DNA of 64,000 bases from Shewanella halifaxensis HAW-EB4 (GCF_000019185.1 NC_010334.1:4092001-4156000), one strand, 5' to 3'. Shown: positions 1 to 9,059, counted from the stretch's first letter. Program-made: numbers and translations. The notes: generated by a model not told the origin, from the sequence alone.

Positions 1-470
1 AAAATCTCTACCATATTCCAAGGGATCAATTTAAATATCACACTTGTGAGGCCTAGCCCTTTAGGTGGATAGCGACCTTGCCTGAGAAAAAACACTAAAT
101 AGATAACAGAGATTAATATGAAACCGGGGATAACAAATACGCTAGCCACTTCGATAATGGCAAGCCAAGCATAACCATTATCAATAAGAATTCTCACGCT
201 ATCTAAGAGCTTAATGCTATCTCCTAAGCCATTATATTCAAAAGAAATAAACTCAAATTGAAATGATAGGATCAAGAAAATTAACGCTGAAATGGCAAAC
301 GCAAGAATACGATCCAAGCAGTTACTACGTCTAGCCGTTAAAAGGTAGCCACAACGAGGACAAAGCGCTTTTTGGTTTACCGCTAACTTGGGGATCAATA
401 AGGTAAGGTCACACTCATTACAAACATCAGCTTTATCTAAACTATTGTTTTCGTGATTATTAATTACCAT
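1..470 (-). CDS. Paraquat-inducible protein A (PqiA/YebS-like) family membrane protein, 3' end outside window
   Basis: Only the first 156 codons are in the window; the gene continues past the left edge. Reading the minus strand from the ATG at 470 gives a short polar N-terminus, then a zinc-ribbon-like pair (CNEC about residues 14-17 and CPRCG about 36-40). Two hydrophobic segments follow, and the sequence at the edge reads WNMVEIF, which matches the conserved W-x-M-x-E-V/I-F motif of PqiA proteins. Family members are inner-membrane partners of PqiB/YebT-type MCE proteins, proposed to move lipids between envelope membranes. Any MCE partner would lie outside the window. Function is inferred from the family. 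Confidence 0.75.
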   Translation of the reverse strand, partial: MVINNHENNSLDKADVCNECDLTLLIPKLAVNQKALCPRCGYLLTARRSNCLDRILAFAISALIFLILSFQFEFISFEYNGLGDSIKLLDSVRILIDNGYAWLAIIEVASVFVIPGFILISVIYLVFFLRQGRYPPKGLGLTSVIFKLIPWNMVEI

Positions 471-769
471 ATCGTTAATCAAACCTAATTAAGGTGTTTT
501 AACCTGCATAGCAAGTCAAATGTAAGATAAAAGTTTACAACTCAGCAAAATAATAATCAAGTCAGTAAGTTAAGCGATACCTCAATTATAGGCTGACGCT
601 CAAATATTGCCACCTGATATATAGAGTCAATAAAGTCTCAAATAGATGATTCAGAGCTGAAGGCAGCTCATTTATTCATTGCTACAGGTTGATTTATCAT
701 TGTTCACCATAGAGAATAACGCTAGTTTAAGTTGGCTATTCAATAGCGTACATTAGGAGTTACTGTTAA

Positions 770-1201
770 ATGATGACAAAATGGGCGACACGTTTTTTAC
801 AGATGGCTGAGCTTGTCGCATCTTGGAGTAAAGATCCCTCCACTCAAGTGGGTGCGGTAATCACCGAAGATAACCGAATTGTCTCCTTAGGTTTCAATGG
901 CTACCCACACGGGATCTCAGACAGTGCCGAAACCGATAACCGAGAGATGAAGCTACTAAAAACGCTCCATGCAGAAGAGAATGCCATTCTCTATGCTAAG
1001 CGTGATCTTAGCGGCTGCGAAATATGGGTGACCCACTTCCCCTGCCCTAACTGTGCAGCCAAGATAATCCAAACGGGATTAAGTACAGTACATAGCCCTA
1101 AACCAAGCGAGGACTTTTTATCGCGCTGGGCAGATAAAATTAAGATAAGCCAAGATATGTTTGACCAAGCTGGCGTCAAAGTTGATTGGATGCAGCCCTA
1201 A
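770..1201 (+). CDS. Deoxycytidylate (dCMP) deaminase
   Basis: This is a zinc-dependent cytidine/deoxycytidylate deaminase that would convert dCMP to dUMP in the cytoplasm, feeding thymidylate synthesis. The catalytic HAEEN motif lies at about residues 67-71, with His as zinc ligand and Glu as proton shuttle. The second zinc motif PCPNC is at about 91-95. An N-terminal segment with KDPSTQVGAV is typical of the dCMP deaminase/ComEB branch. The length of 143 residues fits the family. The start is the first of two adjacent ATGs, preceded by a good AGGAG site. It stands alone and is followed by a perfect hairpin. Confidence 0.9.
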   Translation: MMTKWATRFLQMAELVASWSKDPSTQVGAVITEDNRIVSLGFNGYPHGISDSAETDNREMKLLKTLHAEENAILYAKRDLSGCEIWVTHFPCPNCAAKIIQTGLSTVHSPKPSEDFLSRWADKIKISQDMFDQAGVKVDWMQP

Positions 1202-1207
1202 TATGAA

Positions 1208-1240
1208 AGCAGAGTAAGCTTAGATATAGCTTACTCTGCT
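1208..1240 (+). terminator. Perfect 13-bp hairpin after dCMP deaminase
   Basis: A perfect 13-bp inverted repeat (arms 1208-1220 and 1228-1240, 7-nt loop) begins 7 nt after the stop codon. There is no clear T-run after it, so it may be a transcript-end stabiliser or a weak terminator. Confidence 0.5.
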
Positions 1241-1518
1241 GCCGTTATAACATTGATTTACCCTGCCTTTTTTAACCATATAGCTTCAATTTACTGTTGA
1301 TTTCCTTTTGACTTAATCATCGTGGTTTTGTGTAAGTTTACACTCAGTGCAAATGATTATTGCCTAACGACGAGTGTTAATATTTATAAGATGAAATATT
1401 GATGATTTATAATTAATTTCAGCCTTAAACAAATGTTGATGAAGATCACATTTTTGCTTTTAGCTTAAGCGCAATCTAGACTCATCAACTGTTAGCTATC
1501 TAATTTAGAGGTTCAATT

Positions 1519-1872
1519 ATGAGTCACAAATCTAATCACGACGAGACAAAAAAAGAAGATCACAAAACCCATAATCATGGTCATCAACATACAGCAGAAT
1601 TTGAACATGAGCGTATGGAGCATAAGTACAACGATGGGGATAAGTACGACGAGCAACATGAGCATAAACACAATAAAGATCATCATCAAACGCGAGATCA
1701 TGAAAAAAGCCACCCTCATACTCAACATGGTGGTAACCCAACAGGCCATAAACATTCAGTGCAAACCCATGATGATCGTCATGAACATGATGAACATAAG
1801 CACCATAAAGTTAAAAAGCATGACCATAAAGAATCATCTCGAGAGCACCATAAAACAGGCCATAAAGACTAA
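1519..1872 (+). CDS. Extremely histidine-rich small protein, probable metal-binding
   Basis: The 117-residue product has 31 histidines (about 26%). Nearly all the rest is Lys, Asp, Glu, Asn, Thr and Gln, with no Cys or Trp. His occurs mostly as HxH, HH and DHxxH patches along the whole length, and there is no signal peptide or membrane segment. This suggests a disordered cytoplasmic metal buffer or chaperone, comparable in composition only to Hpn-like nickel/zinc proteins. A GAGG site precedes the ATG. About 320 nt of non-coding DNA lies upstream, so it appears to have its own promoter. The neighbouring TauE-type permease is convergent. The metal and role are inferred from composition alone. 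Confidence 0.7.
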   Translation: MSHKSNHDETKKEDHKTHNHGHQHTAEFEHERMEHKYNDGDKYDEQHEHKHNKDHHQTRDHEKSHPHTQHGGNPTGHKHSVQTHDDRHEHDEHKHHKVKKHDHKESSREHHKTGHKD

Positions 1873-2096
1873 TTAATATTGCAATGATCGTAAGCTGACA
1901 TGGTAGTAGCCTAATGTTACTGCCATGCTTACAACAAAAAATGTAACGCCTGAAATAACAAGCCCTTATTAAAACTCAATAAACCAGCCCCTTATAAGTA
2001 AGTTATGCCAATGTGACGGTTCATGGCAGCTCTTCTTCATTAGAAAAATAAAATCCATATTGAACAAAACATAAACTCTAGGGCAGCAGCTTGCAA

Positions 2097-2858
2097 TTAA
2101 AAAAGCGCCCAAGAGTAACGACCAATCTCAATCAGTAACATTATAACAAACAACACCTTTATCACTCGATTGCCGCCTATCAATGCAATGCGAGTACCTA
2201 TTATTGAGCCCGCCAAAGTACCAATCGTCATAATTGCAGCCAGTTTTATATCAAAGTAACCATGACTGATAAACCAAACTAACGCACTGACATTAAACAA
2301 GGTGGATAACACTTGAGATGAGGCCATGGCATGAAGAAAATCCATACCAAAGGCACGAATATTACCGAGTATGGCAAACGTTAACGTAGCTGGGCCAAAC
2401 ATACCTTGATAGAAACCAATCATGGCACCCATCACTGCACTCACTCCCCTTTGATGATGTGTAAACAAGGGCTCACTTTCCTTCTCACCCATCTCTTTAT
2501 TACGAAAAGTGTAGATAGCCAAGACAATCATAATCACTAATAAAATAGGCTTAAACCAAGCCTCTGACACATGGTCAAGTAACGACGAGCCAATAAAAGC
2601 ACATATGCAGCCGCTAATGATGGCAGGGACAATGAGCGGCCAAGGTAAGTCCATTGAGAATGCATAGCGTCTAACATTATTAATACCACTAGCAAGCAAA
2701 GCGAGCTTATTGGTACCTATCACAATTGGAATGGCAACGCCGGGCATAGCATTAAATAATGCAGGCAGTTGCAACAAGCCACCGCCACCGACCGTGGCTT
2801 GTGCGACACCACTTATAAGAGCAATGATGCCCAAATACAGATATTCAGTAATAGACAC
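2097..2858 (-). CDS. TauE/SafE family (UPF0721) membrane permease
   Basis: The 253-residue protein is almost entirely hydrophobic, with about eight predicted membrane helices. It has the two family half-repeats: one near the N-terminus around GVAQATVGGGGLLQLPAL, the other around residues 140-165 (GAMIGFYQGMFGPA). TauE/SafE proteins are putative exporters of sulfite, sulfoacetate or other organic anions. The substrate cannot be told from sequence, and no sulfur-metabolism gene is adjacent. It is transcribed alone, convergent with the His-rich gene. Confidence 0.85.
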   Translation of the reverse strand: MSITEYLYLGIIALISGVAQATVGGGGLLQLPALFNAMPGVAIPIVIGTNKLALLASGINNVRRYAFSMDLPWPLIVPAIISGCICAFIGSSLLDHVSEAWFKPILLVIMIVLAIYTFRNKEMGEKESEPLFTHHQRGVSAVMGAMIGFYQGMFGPATLTFAILGNIRAFGMDFLHAMASSQVLSTLFNVSALVWFISHGYFDIKLAAIMTIGTLAGSIIGTRIALIGGNRVIKVLFVIMLLIEIGRYSWALF

Positions 2859-3065
2859 TGCTAAATCTCCCGTAGTCTCTTCTTACAAGCGTAGTCAAAA
2901 GATAACTGTTGAGCTTGAAGGCCTTGAAAGTTAACCGCTGCATAAATAGCAACTTTCCTCATAATATTTCTAAACGTCAAAATAATACTGCCCTAGCCCT
3001 ATCGTCTCAGCAAAGCAGCAACGGTGATCCTATACTTTTATCATTAAAATTGCTTTGGAGATCTC

Positions 3066-3542
3066 ATGACCATAAAAACAAACTTCGTAGTTTTACTCAC
3101 TATGTCTATAGCGACTATCGCAGGATGCACCACACCCACCCCTTACGGGGATGCATACGCCGCATCTGAAACACGTACAATTCAACAGGTGTATTATGGC
3201 ACGATAGTCAAAGCTGAACCTGTGACGATTGCAGCATCAGACAAAACAAATATTATCGCAATGATTGCGGGTGCAGCGATAGGGGGAATATTGGGCTCCG
3301 AAGTCGGCGGCGGAGCAGGCTCAGATATTGCCGCAATTGGCGGCAGTGTCGCTGGCGGGTACGCTGGTAGCGAAATAGCGGATGCAGCAGGTGAGCGCAA
3401 CGGCGTAAATCTGACGATTCGCTTGGAAGATGGGCGTATCATTTCTATCGTTCAAGAGGTCAACCCCAGCATGATTTTCCAACAAGGCCAAGCGGTACAG
3501 GTAAATGTCGATGGTAATACGGCCAGAGTCGTGCCGCGTTAA
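3066..3542 (+). CDS. Glycine-zipper outer-membrane lipoprotein, SlyB/PcP-like
   Basis: The 158-residue protein starts with a lipoprotein signal peptide ending in the lipobox IAGC, so Cys21 should be lipidated. A Gly/Ala-rich segment at about residues 64-107 (repeated GGxxGSxxGG, AGGYAGSEIAD) forms a glycine-zipper domain. The C-terminus (LTIRLEDGRIISIVQ ... GNTARVV) matches the SlyB/Pal-cross-reacting family, which sits in the outer membrane and helps keep the envelope intact. A GGAG site precedes the ATG. It is monocistronic, with nearly 1 kb of non-coding DNA downstream. Confidence 0.85.
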   Translation: MTIKTNFVVLLTMSIATIAGCTTPTPYGDAYAASETRTIQQVYYGTIVKAEPVTIAASDKTNIIAMIAGAAIGGILGSEVGGGAGSDIAAIGGSVAGGYAGSEIADAAGERNGVNLTIRLEDGRIISIVQEVNPSMIFQQGQAVQVNVDGNTARVVPR

Positions 3543-4540
3543 CCCTAAACACCTCGGTGAGCTTGAGTATTTGCGCCTCAACTCAACCCAATCACACCGA
3601 TAGTCATCATTCCTGCAGTGAATTTCTCATCGCACTCGGTAATAACACACAGCCTTTGCAACAGAGAGCCTGGCTACAGCTGTAATAAGATCTTGTTGTT
3701 GAGTAAAAAGTTCTAAACTAATGAATGTACTTCTAGCACGAGATATAACAAGCTCATACTTCAGCAATCACTAAAGCTTAACAGTAGCTCCAAAAACGTG
3801 TCATTTATTATGGGTGTCTATCATTATTTTGACTAACTAGGGCGTGCATGTTTGTCTATTTTTTATTATGTAGTCAAATAACATACTTCTTATTTTATGG
3901 GTCTCAAATTAGATAGGTGTTGTAAGCTTTACCGAAAATCCCCTTATAGAATCCAAAAACTACTATCAATGACTAACCATTAATTCATCCACTTCTAACA
4001 GGAATATAATGACAGTATTACTTAAAAAAATGCGGTTCCGTTCATAATTAAGCTAACAAAAAAGCTTAAAACAAACTTAAGAATATCCTAAGATAAGCTT
4101 AACTTAACATAAATTGAAACTTAATCCCCTACAAACATCAGCAAATAAGTGTAAGCCCCAAAAGCTTAACACTAAATATCAACAAGTTACAACAACACCT
4201 CGCTATTCCCGAACAATAGTGTAACAATATCCGAGTTTACACTGGCTAGCTATTTACTCTTAACTGTTAAGGTCATGGGTAACTATACCTAACAATAAAA
4301 ATATGAGTTCTAAGCAGGGATGAATAATAAATCTAATAATAAACCTATCTATAAGCAGGCAATAACAAGCGATATAGGCAGGTCAAAGGCAGATAGAGTA
4401 AATGCTTTAATACTCTAAAACAGGTCATTCCCGATTACGGCATTCAACTTGCTAATAATATAACGACTTCTGCTTACGATTCATTTATGACTCTCGAATT
4501 ACTTGCACTCAAGTAAGCACATATAAACAAGGAGCTTAAA
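3543..4540. other. Non-coding, AT-rich spacer of about 1 kb
   Basis: No convincing gene, RNA or mobile element was found here. It is AT-rich with several runs of the type TTAAGCTTAA between 4040 and 4180. A 12-codon frame with a weak site starts at 4009 but is not supported as a gene. Confidence 0.5.
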
Positions 4541-4972
4541 ATGAAGGACAGCCAGTTATTAATACTACTAATATTTGCATTATCCTTTTCGGTATTTGCA
4601 GGCTCAACGGAGCCTACAGATGAGGAACGAACGGTACTTGAATCTTGTATGTCACTAAAGAATGACTCTGAAGAGCACTCTTCAAACTCCTGCGTTTATT
4701 ATATTCAAGGGTTTCTTGCAGGTTCCTTAAGCACAAAATCCAATTATGTATTGCACGAAACATCAGGAACATTTTTGGATAGAGCCTATCGAACTCGAGT
4801 TGGAAAAGTGACTTCGGAGGAGCAACCGATCAAGTTATGCCTACCTAGGAATGAAAATATGGAGCAGTTAGCAGAGCGCCTAGTTGGACATTTGTCGTAT
4901 CCAATCGACTCGATGCAATTGCTACACTCACAAATATTCAATGCTCTCGCAGTGGAATCTTCATGTTCATAA
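4541..4972 (+). CDS. Secreted Rap1a/Tai-like domain protein
   Basis: The 143-residue product has a signal peptide (LLILLIFALSFSVFAGS). The mature part has four cysteines in the spacing of the Rap1a/Tai family: C...C-x-YYIQGFLAG, then LCLPRNENMEQLAERLVGHL and a C-terminal ALAVESSC. Characterised members are periplasmic immunity proteins protecting against type VI secretion amidase effectors, but many homologues are orphans. No effector or type VI gene is nearby, so immunity is not shown. An AAGGAG site precedes the ATG. It lies just upstream of the antiporter operon in the same direction but is probably separate. Confidence 0.55.
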   Translation: MKDSQLLILLIFALSFSVFAGSTEPTDEERTVLESCMSLKNDSEEHSSNSCVYYIQGFLAGSLSTKSNYVLHETSGTFLDRAYRTRVGKVTSEEQPIKLCLPRNENMEQLAERLVGHLSYPIDSMQLLHSQIFNALAVESSCS

Positions 4973-5059
4973 GCCACTGAAAGCCATAGATGAAAAGTAA
5001 TAGCAAAACATGTACAGCCCCTTAGCCAACCCAATGAACCTATTGGTAAAGGTGAGAAA

Positions 5060-5593
5060 ATGAGCATAAATGAAGATAAATTATTAGAAAAATTAACATC
5101 CAACAAAAAAACTAGGTTATTGCCGAGTCACGCACTCAGCCTCTTCTTAACCCTGTCTCTCTTTTGGTGGATTAACTCAAATTACAGTAACGCATTGCTA
5201 CTGTCACTTGGAGCCGCCTCTATCCTGCTTGTTCTATATATCGCAAACAGGATGGATGTAATCGACGATGAGTCTCAGCCAATTCATCTTTCAGCAAAAA
5301 TGCCCGGTTACATGTTATGGCTAGCTAAAGAGATCGTTGTCGCCAATATTTCGGTGGTCAAACATATTTGGCTTGGCAATAGCAGCATCTCCCCGACTCT
5401 CGCCACGATAGACGCCACTCAGCGCACGGATCTTGGCAAGGTCATCTACGCTAACTCCATTACTTTGACGCCGGGTACCGTAGCGGTGGGCTTAGTCGAT
5501 GATCAAATCATCATCCACGCCTTGAGCAAAGATAATATCGATACCTTAAAAGCCGGCAAGATGGATCGCCGGGTCACTGAATTGGAAAACTGA
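5060..5593 (+). CDS. mrpE: Mrp-type antiporter subunit E (MnhE/MrpE)
   Basis: First gene of the Mrp operon, 177 residues. It has two N-terminal membrane helices (about residues 25-65), then the soluble MnhE domain with KEIVVANISVVKHIW and the conserved LGKVIYANSITLTPGT. MrpE is a small subunit needed for assembly or activity of the multisubunit Na+(K+,Ca2+)/H+ antiporter in the cytoplasmic membrane. An AGGTGA site lies 5 nt before the ATG. Its stop shares one base with the start of mrpF (TGATG), so the two are translationally coupled. Confidence 0.93.
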   Translation: MSINEDKLLEKLTSNKKTRLLPSHALSLFLTLSLFWWINSNYSNALLLSLGAASILLVLYIANRMDVIDDESQPIHLSAKMPGYMLWLAKEIVVANISVVKHIWLGNSSISPTLATIDATQRTDLGKVIYANSITLTPGTVAVGLVDDQIIIHALSKDNIDTLKAGKMDRRVTELEN

Positions 5594-5889
5594 TGTTAAC
5601 TGCAGCCACAATCGCAATTCTTGTTGTCATGATCCTCGCTATTATTCGCTGCATAGTGGGGCCATCGCTATATGACCGGATCTTAGCATTCAATATGTTT
5701 GGCACTAAAACGGTGCTACTTATCTCGGTGCTGGGTTTTTTAATGGGTCGCCCCGAGTTTCTGGATATCGCCCTCGTATATGCCCTGATCAACTTTATCA
5801 GTGTTATCGGCGTACTGCGCTTTTCTGACTCTGCTGAGTTCAACCACCAGCGTCAGGAACAAGCACCAATCAAGGAGGATAAACGATGA
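5593..5889 (+). CDS. mrpF: Mrp-type antiporter subunit F (MrpF)
   Basis: The 98-residue protein has three membrane helices and the family signature around IIRCIVGPSLYDRILAFNMFGTK, with a LDIALVYALINFISVIGVLRF segment near the C-terminus. It belongs to the MnhF/MrpF family of small antiporter subunits. It overlaps mrpE by one base and mrpG by four bases (ATGA), as expected for a single transcript making a membrane complex. Confidence 0.93.
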   Translation: MLTAATIAILVVMILAIIRCIVGPSLYDRILAFNMFGTKTVLLISVLGFLMGRPEFLDIALVYALINFISVIGVLRFSDSAEFNHQRQEQAPIKEDKR

Positions 5890-6227
5890 GTCTCTTACTC
5901 GAGATCGCTAGTGGATTGTGCTTGCTAGTCGGTAGCTTTCTTTGTTTATCCGGCGGTATTGGCATCTTGCGCTTCCCCGATTTTTATACTCGCATGCACG
6001 CGGTAGGTGTCACCGACACCTTAGGTGCTGGGATGATCCTCATCGGCCTGATGTTACAAAACCCACAGGGGCTGGTACTACTTAAGTTGATGATGATCTT
6101 ACTGTTCACACTATTTATTAATCCTGCAGCAAGTCACGCTCTGGCCAAAGCTGCCCTGCGTAACAACTTGCAACCAGTGCTTGACGAGTCAACCAACAAG
6201 GGAGGGGACAAGCCATCGAAACCATAG
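5886..6227 (+). CDS. mrpG: Mrp-type antiporter subunit G (MrpG)
   Basis: The 113-residue protein has three hydrophobic helices and the MnhG signature GGIGILRFPDFYTRMHA followed by GVTDTLGAGMILIGL. The C-terminal tail is polar. MrpG is a small subunit of the same antiporter complex. The ATG overlaps the mrpF stop. The last codons contain a strong GGAGGGG site (6201-6207), which should serve the next gene, mrpB. Confidence 0.93.
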   Translation: MSLLLEIASGLCLLVGSFLCLSGGIGILRFPDFYTRMHAVGVTDTLGAGMILIGLMLQNPQGLVLLKLMMILLFTLFINPAASHALAKAALRNNLQPVLDESTNKGGDKPSKP

Positions 6228-6256
6228 TTGATGTCGTTCTATTAAGCTTTCTCGTC

Positions 6257-7219
6257 GTGATTGCTATCGCCATCGTTCGAACAAAAGATCTGTTGGCCGT
6301 GGTGATGTTGACGGGGATCTATGGATTACTATCCGCAAGCTTTTTTGTGGTACTCGATGCGGTGGATGTGGCCTTTACCGAAGCCTCAGTAGGCGCGGGG
6401 ATATCCGGTTTACTGATGCTGGCAGCCATTTCCATGACTGGCCGCGCCGAGGCGCCTAAGCGTCATAAGCCTCTGCTGGCTTTACTTGTGGTACTTATCA
6501 CAGGTGGAATGCTGATCTACGGCACCTTAGATATGCCCTACTTTGGCAGTTTCGATGCACCAGTTCATCAGCATGTCGCGCCTCGCTACATTAACGATTC
6601 GATGCAGGAGGTCGGTGTCCCCAATATTGTCACCTCGGTACTCGCGAGCTACCGAGCATTTGACACCTTAGGCGAGGTAGCCGTTATCTTTACTGCCGGT
6701 ATTGGGGTGTTATCACTGTTGGCCTTACCGCAACGTCGTAAACCCTACCTGATAGATGAATCTAGCAAAGAGCAGATGTATCAACAGCATATCGTGCTGC
6801 GAGTTATCAGCAAGGCATTGATCCCTTTCATCCTGTTGTTTGCTCTCTATGTGCAGTTCCATGGCGATTTTGGCCCAGGAGGGGGCTTCCAGGCGGGGGT
6901 GATCTTTGCCGCTGCAATCATCCTCTATGCCATGTTATTCGGCTTAGACAATGCCAAGCGTATCTTTAGCCTATCACTGTTCCAACTGCTCGCTGCTATC
7001 GGACTCTTACTATATGCCAGTGTTGGTGTGGTCTCGTTATTTAACGGCGGCAATTTCTTAGATTACAACGTATTAGCTGACGACCCTATTGCAGGCCAGC
7101 ACTTAGGTATTCTGCTGATCGAACTGGGAGTTGGCTGCACAGTCGCCTCGGTGATGATCATTATCTTTTTCAACTTTGCCGGCCGCAGAGAAGCACAACA
7201 GAACGGTAAGGGGACATGA
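6257..7219 (+). CDS. mrpB: Mrp-type antiporter subunit B with MrpA C-terminal-like (DUF4040) region; start uncertain
   Basis: The start used here is the first ordinary one in frame, GTG 6257, giving 320 residues. The first part (about 1-60: TGIYGLLSASFFVVLDAVDVAFTE) is the DUF4040 segment found at the end of MrpA, and the rest is an MnhB domain (HGDFGPGGGFQAGVI at about residues 202-216). The conserved first helix clearly begins upstream of 6257: the frame is open back to 6185 and reads AIETIVDVVLLSFLVV. No ATG, GTG, TTG or CTG precedes 6257 in that stretch. An ATC at 6215 sits 9 nt after the GGAGG site. The real protein is therefore probably about 334 residues with a non-standard start. It overlaps mrpC. 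Confidence 0.88.
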   Translation: MIAIAIVRTKDLLAVVMLTGIYGLLSASFFVVLDAVDVAFTEASVGAGISGLLMLAAISMTGRAEAPKRHKPLLALLVVLITGGMLIYGTLDMPYFGSFDAPVHQHVAPRYINDSMQEVGVPNIVTSVLASYRAFDTLGEVAVIFTAGIGVLSLLALPQRRKPYLIDESSKEQMYQQHIVLRVISKALIPFILLFALYVQFHGDFGPGGGFQAGVIFAAAIILYAMLFGLDNAKRIFSLSLFQLLAAIGLLLYASVGVVSLFNGGNFLDYNVLADDPIAGQHLGILLIELGVGCTVASVMIIIFFNFAGRREAQQNGKGT

Positions 7220-7587
7220 TGGTACTCGGACTCTATAACTACTGGATCGTGGTATTGCTGATGATGATCGGTTTTTATATCGTTATCGCCCATGGCAACC
7301 TGATCAAAAAACTGGTTGGCTTAACGATTTTTCAGACCTCGGTTTTTATCTTTTATATCAGTATGGGCAATGTCGATAGTGGTAGCGCGCCAATCTTGGC
7401 CGAAGGAGTAAGTCGCTACTCTAATCCTCTTCCCCATGTGCTTATTCTCACCGCGATAGTGGTCGGTATTGCAACTACCGCACTAGGTCTCGCATTGGCC
7501 GTAAGGATCAAAGAGGCTTACGGCAGCATAGAAGAAGATGAGATTCAAATCCAAGATCAGCTTACCGAGGATAATTCAAAGTGTTAG
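7216..7587 (+). CDS. mrpC: Mrp-type antiporter subunit C (NuoK-like)
   Basis: The 123-residue protein has three membrane helices and is homologous to NuoK of respiratory complex I. Family features are IGFYIVIAHGNLIKKLVGLTIF near the N-terminus and NPLPHVLILTAIVVGIATTALGLAL in the last two helices. The C-terminal tail is acidic. The ATG overlaps the mrpB stop, and a second ATG follows directly. The 3' end overlaps mrpD by 7 nt. Confidence 0.93.
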   Translation: MMVLGLYNYWIVVLLMMIGFYIVIAHGNLIKKLVGLTIFQTSVFIFYISMGNVDSGSAPILAEGVSRYSNPLPHVLILTAIVVGIATTALGLALAVRIKEAYGSIEEDEIQIQDQLTEDNSKC

Positions 7588-9059
7588 CCCATCTGCCTAT
7601 TTTACAAGTCATTGTGCCACTGATGGCAGCCCCTTTATGCTGGTTCCTAGACCGCTCCAAACTGGTGTGGTTGTTTGCCCTATTAGTGAGCGGTTTCTCC
7701 TGTCTAACCAGCATAGTCCTGCTGCAACAAGTGATGAGCTCCGGCACCATTATTTATCAACTTGGAGGCTGGGACGCACCCTGGGGGATCGAATATCGTA
7801 TCGATGAACTCAACGCCCTCTTACTGCTGATCATCTCAACTGTTGGCACCATAGTCCTGTTTGCAGCACAAACCAGTCTTCAAAAAGAACTCCCTAGAGA
7901 TCGTCACACGCTGTTTTATAGCCTGTACCTGCTGTCATTAACGGGGATGTTCGGCATCGTCGCCACAGGCGATCTGTTTAATGTATTCGTATTTTTAGAG
8001 ATCTCCTCGCTATCAAGCTATGCATTGATTGCTTTAGGTAAAGATAGACGCGCCCTTTGGGCCGCTTATCAATATCTGATCATGGGCACCATAGGCGCGA
8101 CCTTTATTCTAATTGGCATCGGCCTGCTGTATCAGATGACGGGAACGCTGAATATGGATGATCTCGCCAACCGGCTAGCAGAGGTTAACCAAACACGTAC
8201 CGTATTTGCCGCATTTGCCTTTTTAATCGTCGGGGTCTGTTTAAAGTTGGCACTATTCCCACTGCATCTGTGGTTACCTAACGCCTACGCTTATGCTCCT
8301 TCAATTGTGACTGCTTTTCTCGCTGCTACGGCGACTAAAGTTGCGGTTTATCTACTGATCCGCATCACCTATACGATATTTGGCATCGAGCTTTCTTTCT
8401 CGATCCTCCCCCTACAAAACTTATTTATGATTCTCGGGCTGGTTGGCATATTCGCCGCCTCCACCGCGGCGATATATAAAACCAATGTTAAACATATCTT
8501 TGCCTACTCGAGCATCGCTCAGGTTGGTTACATGATAATTGGCTACGCCATCAACACCAGCACAGGGCTTATGGCTACCCTGCTGCACCTGTTTAATCAC
8601 GCTTTAATGAAGAGCGCGCTATTTTTGGCCTTGGGAGCAGTGATGTACCGTGTCGGCAGCGTACAACTTAGCCAGTTCCAAGGGCTAGGACGACAGATGC
8701 CGCTCACTATGGCTGCCATAGTCGTAGCTGGACTGAGTTTGATTGGCGTGCCTCTGACCGTCGGGTTTATCAGCAAATGGTATCTGCTCGTTGCTGCGAT
8801 TGAGGCGGGAATGTGGCCTGTGGCGGTGTTAGTGCTACTGGGCTCTCTACTGGCAGTCATTTATATATGGCGGATCGTTGAAACAGCCTATTTCAGGCCT
8901 CCGCTACCGGGTCGTGAACCCGTCAAGGAAGCCCCTTGGACCTTCCTCGCCCCTATTTGGATCCTAGTACTGGCCAATATCTATTTTGGCATAGATACCC
9001 GCCTTACTGTGCAGGTGGCGCAGGCGGCCTCTCAAAGCTTGTTTGGAATTAACCCATGA
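7581..9059 (+). CDS. mrpD: Mrp-type antiporter subunit D, first copy (NuoL/M/N-like)
   Basis: The 492-residue, roughly 14-helix proton-translocating subunit belongs to the NuoM/NuoN/MrpD family. Visible hallmarks are FVFLEISSLSSYALIALG with the helix-5 glutamate, a conserved lysine helix (VGVCLKLALFPLHLWLPNAYAYAP) and HIFAYSSIAQVGYMIIG. Translation starts at GTG 7581, inside the end of mrpC, and the next gene overlaps its stop by ATGA. It is one of three such subunits in the operon. A role in ion and proton movement follows from the family. Confidence 0.93.
   Translation: MLAHLPILQVIVPLMAAPLCWFLDRSKLVWLFALLVSGFSCLTSIVLLQQVMSSGTIIYQLGGWDAPWGIEYRIDELNALLLLIISTVGTIVLFAAQTSLQKELPRDRHTLFYSLYLLSLTGMFGIVATGDLFNVFVFLEISSLSSYALIALGKDRRALWAAYQYLIMGTIGATFILIGIGLLYQMTGTLNMDDLANRLAEVNQTRTVFAAFAFLIVGVCLKLALFPLHLWLPNAYAYAPSIVTAFLAATATKVAVYLLIRITYTIFGIELSFSILPLQNLFMILGLVGIFAASTAAIYKTNVKHIFAYSSIAQVGYMIIGYAINTSTGLMATLLHLFNHALMKSALFLALGAVMYRVGSVQLSQFQGLGRQMPLTMAAIVVAGLSLIGVPLTVGFISKWYLLVAAIEAGMWPVAVLVLLGSLLAVIYIWRIVETAYFRPPLPGREPVKEAPWTFLAPIWILVLANIYFGIDTRLTVQVAQAASQSLFGINP

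Noticed and set aside
1241..1255. GTTATAACATT upstream of the His-rich gene, as a Zur site
   Set aside because: Only a half-site-like palindrome, over 260 nt from the gene and next to a hairpin; too weak to call.
1577..1876. Second long frame over the His-rich gene
   Set aside because: It is a shifted reading of the same repeats (Met/Ile/Asn-rich) with no ribosome site.
3543..4540. Possible small RNA or gene in the 1-kb spacer
   Set aside because: No hairpin-plus-T-run, no strong ribosome site and no long frame were found; nothing specific can be supported.
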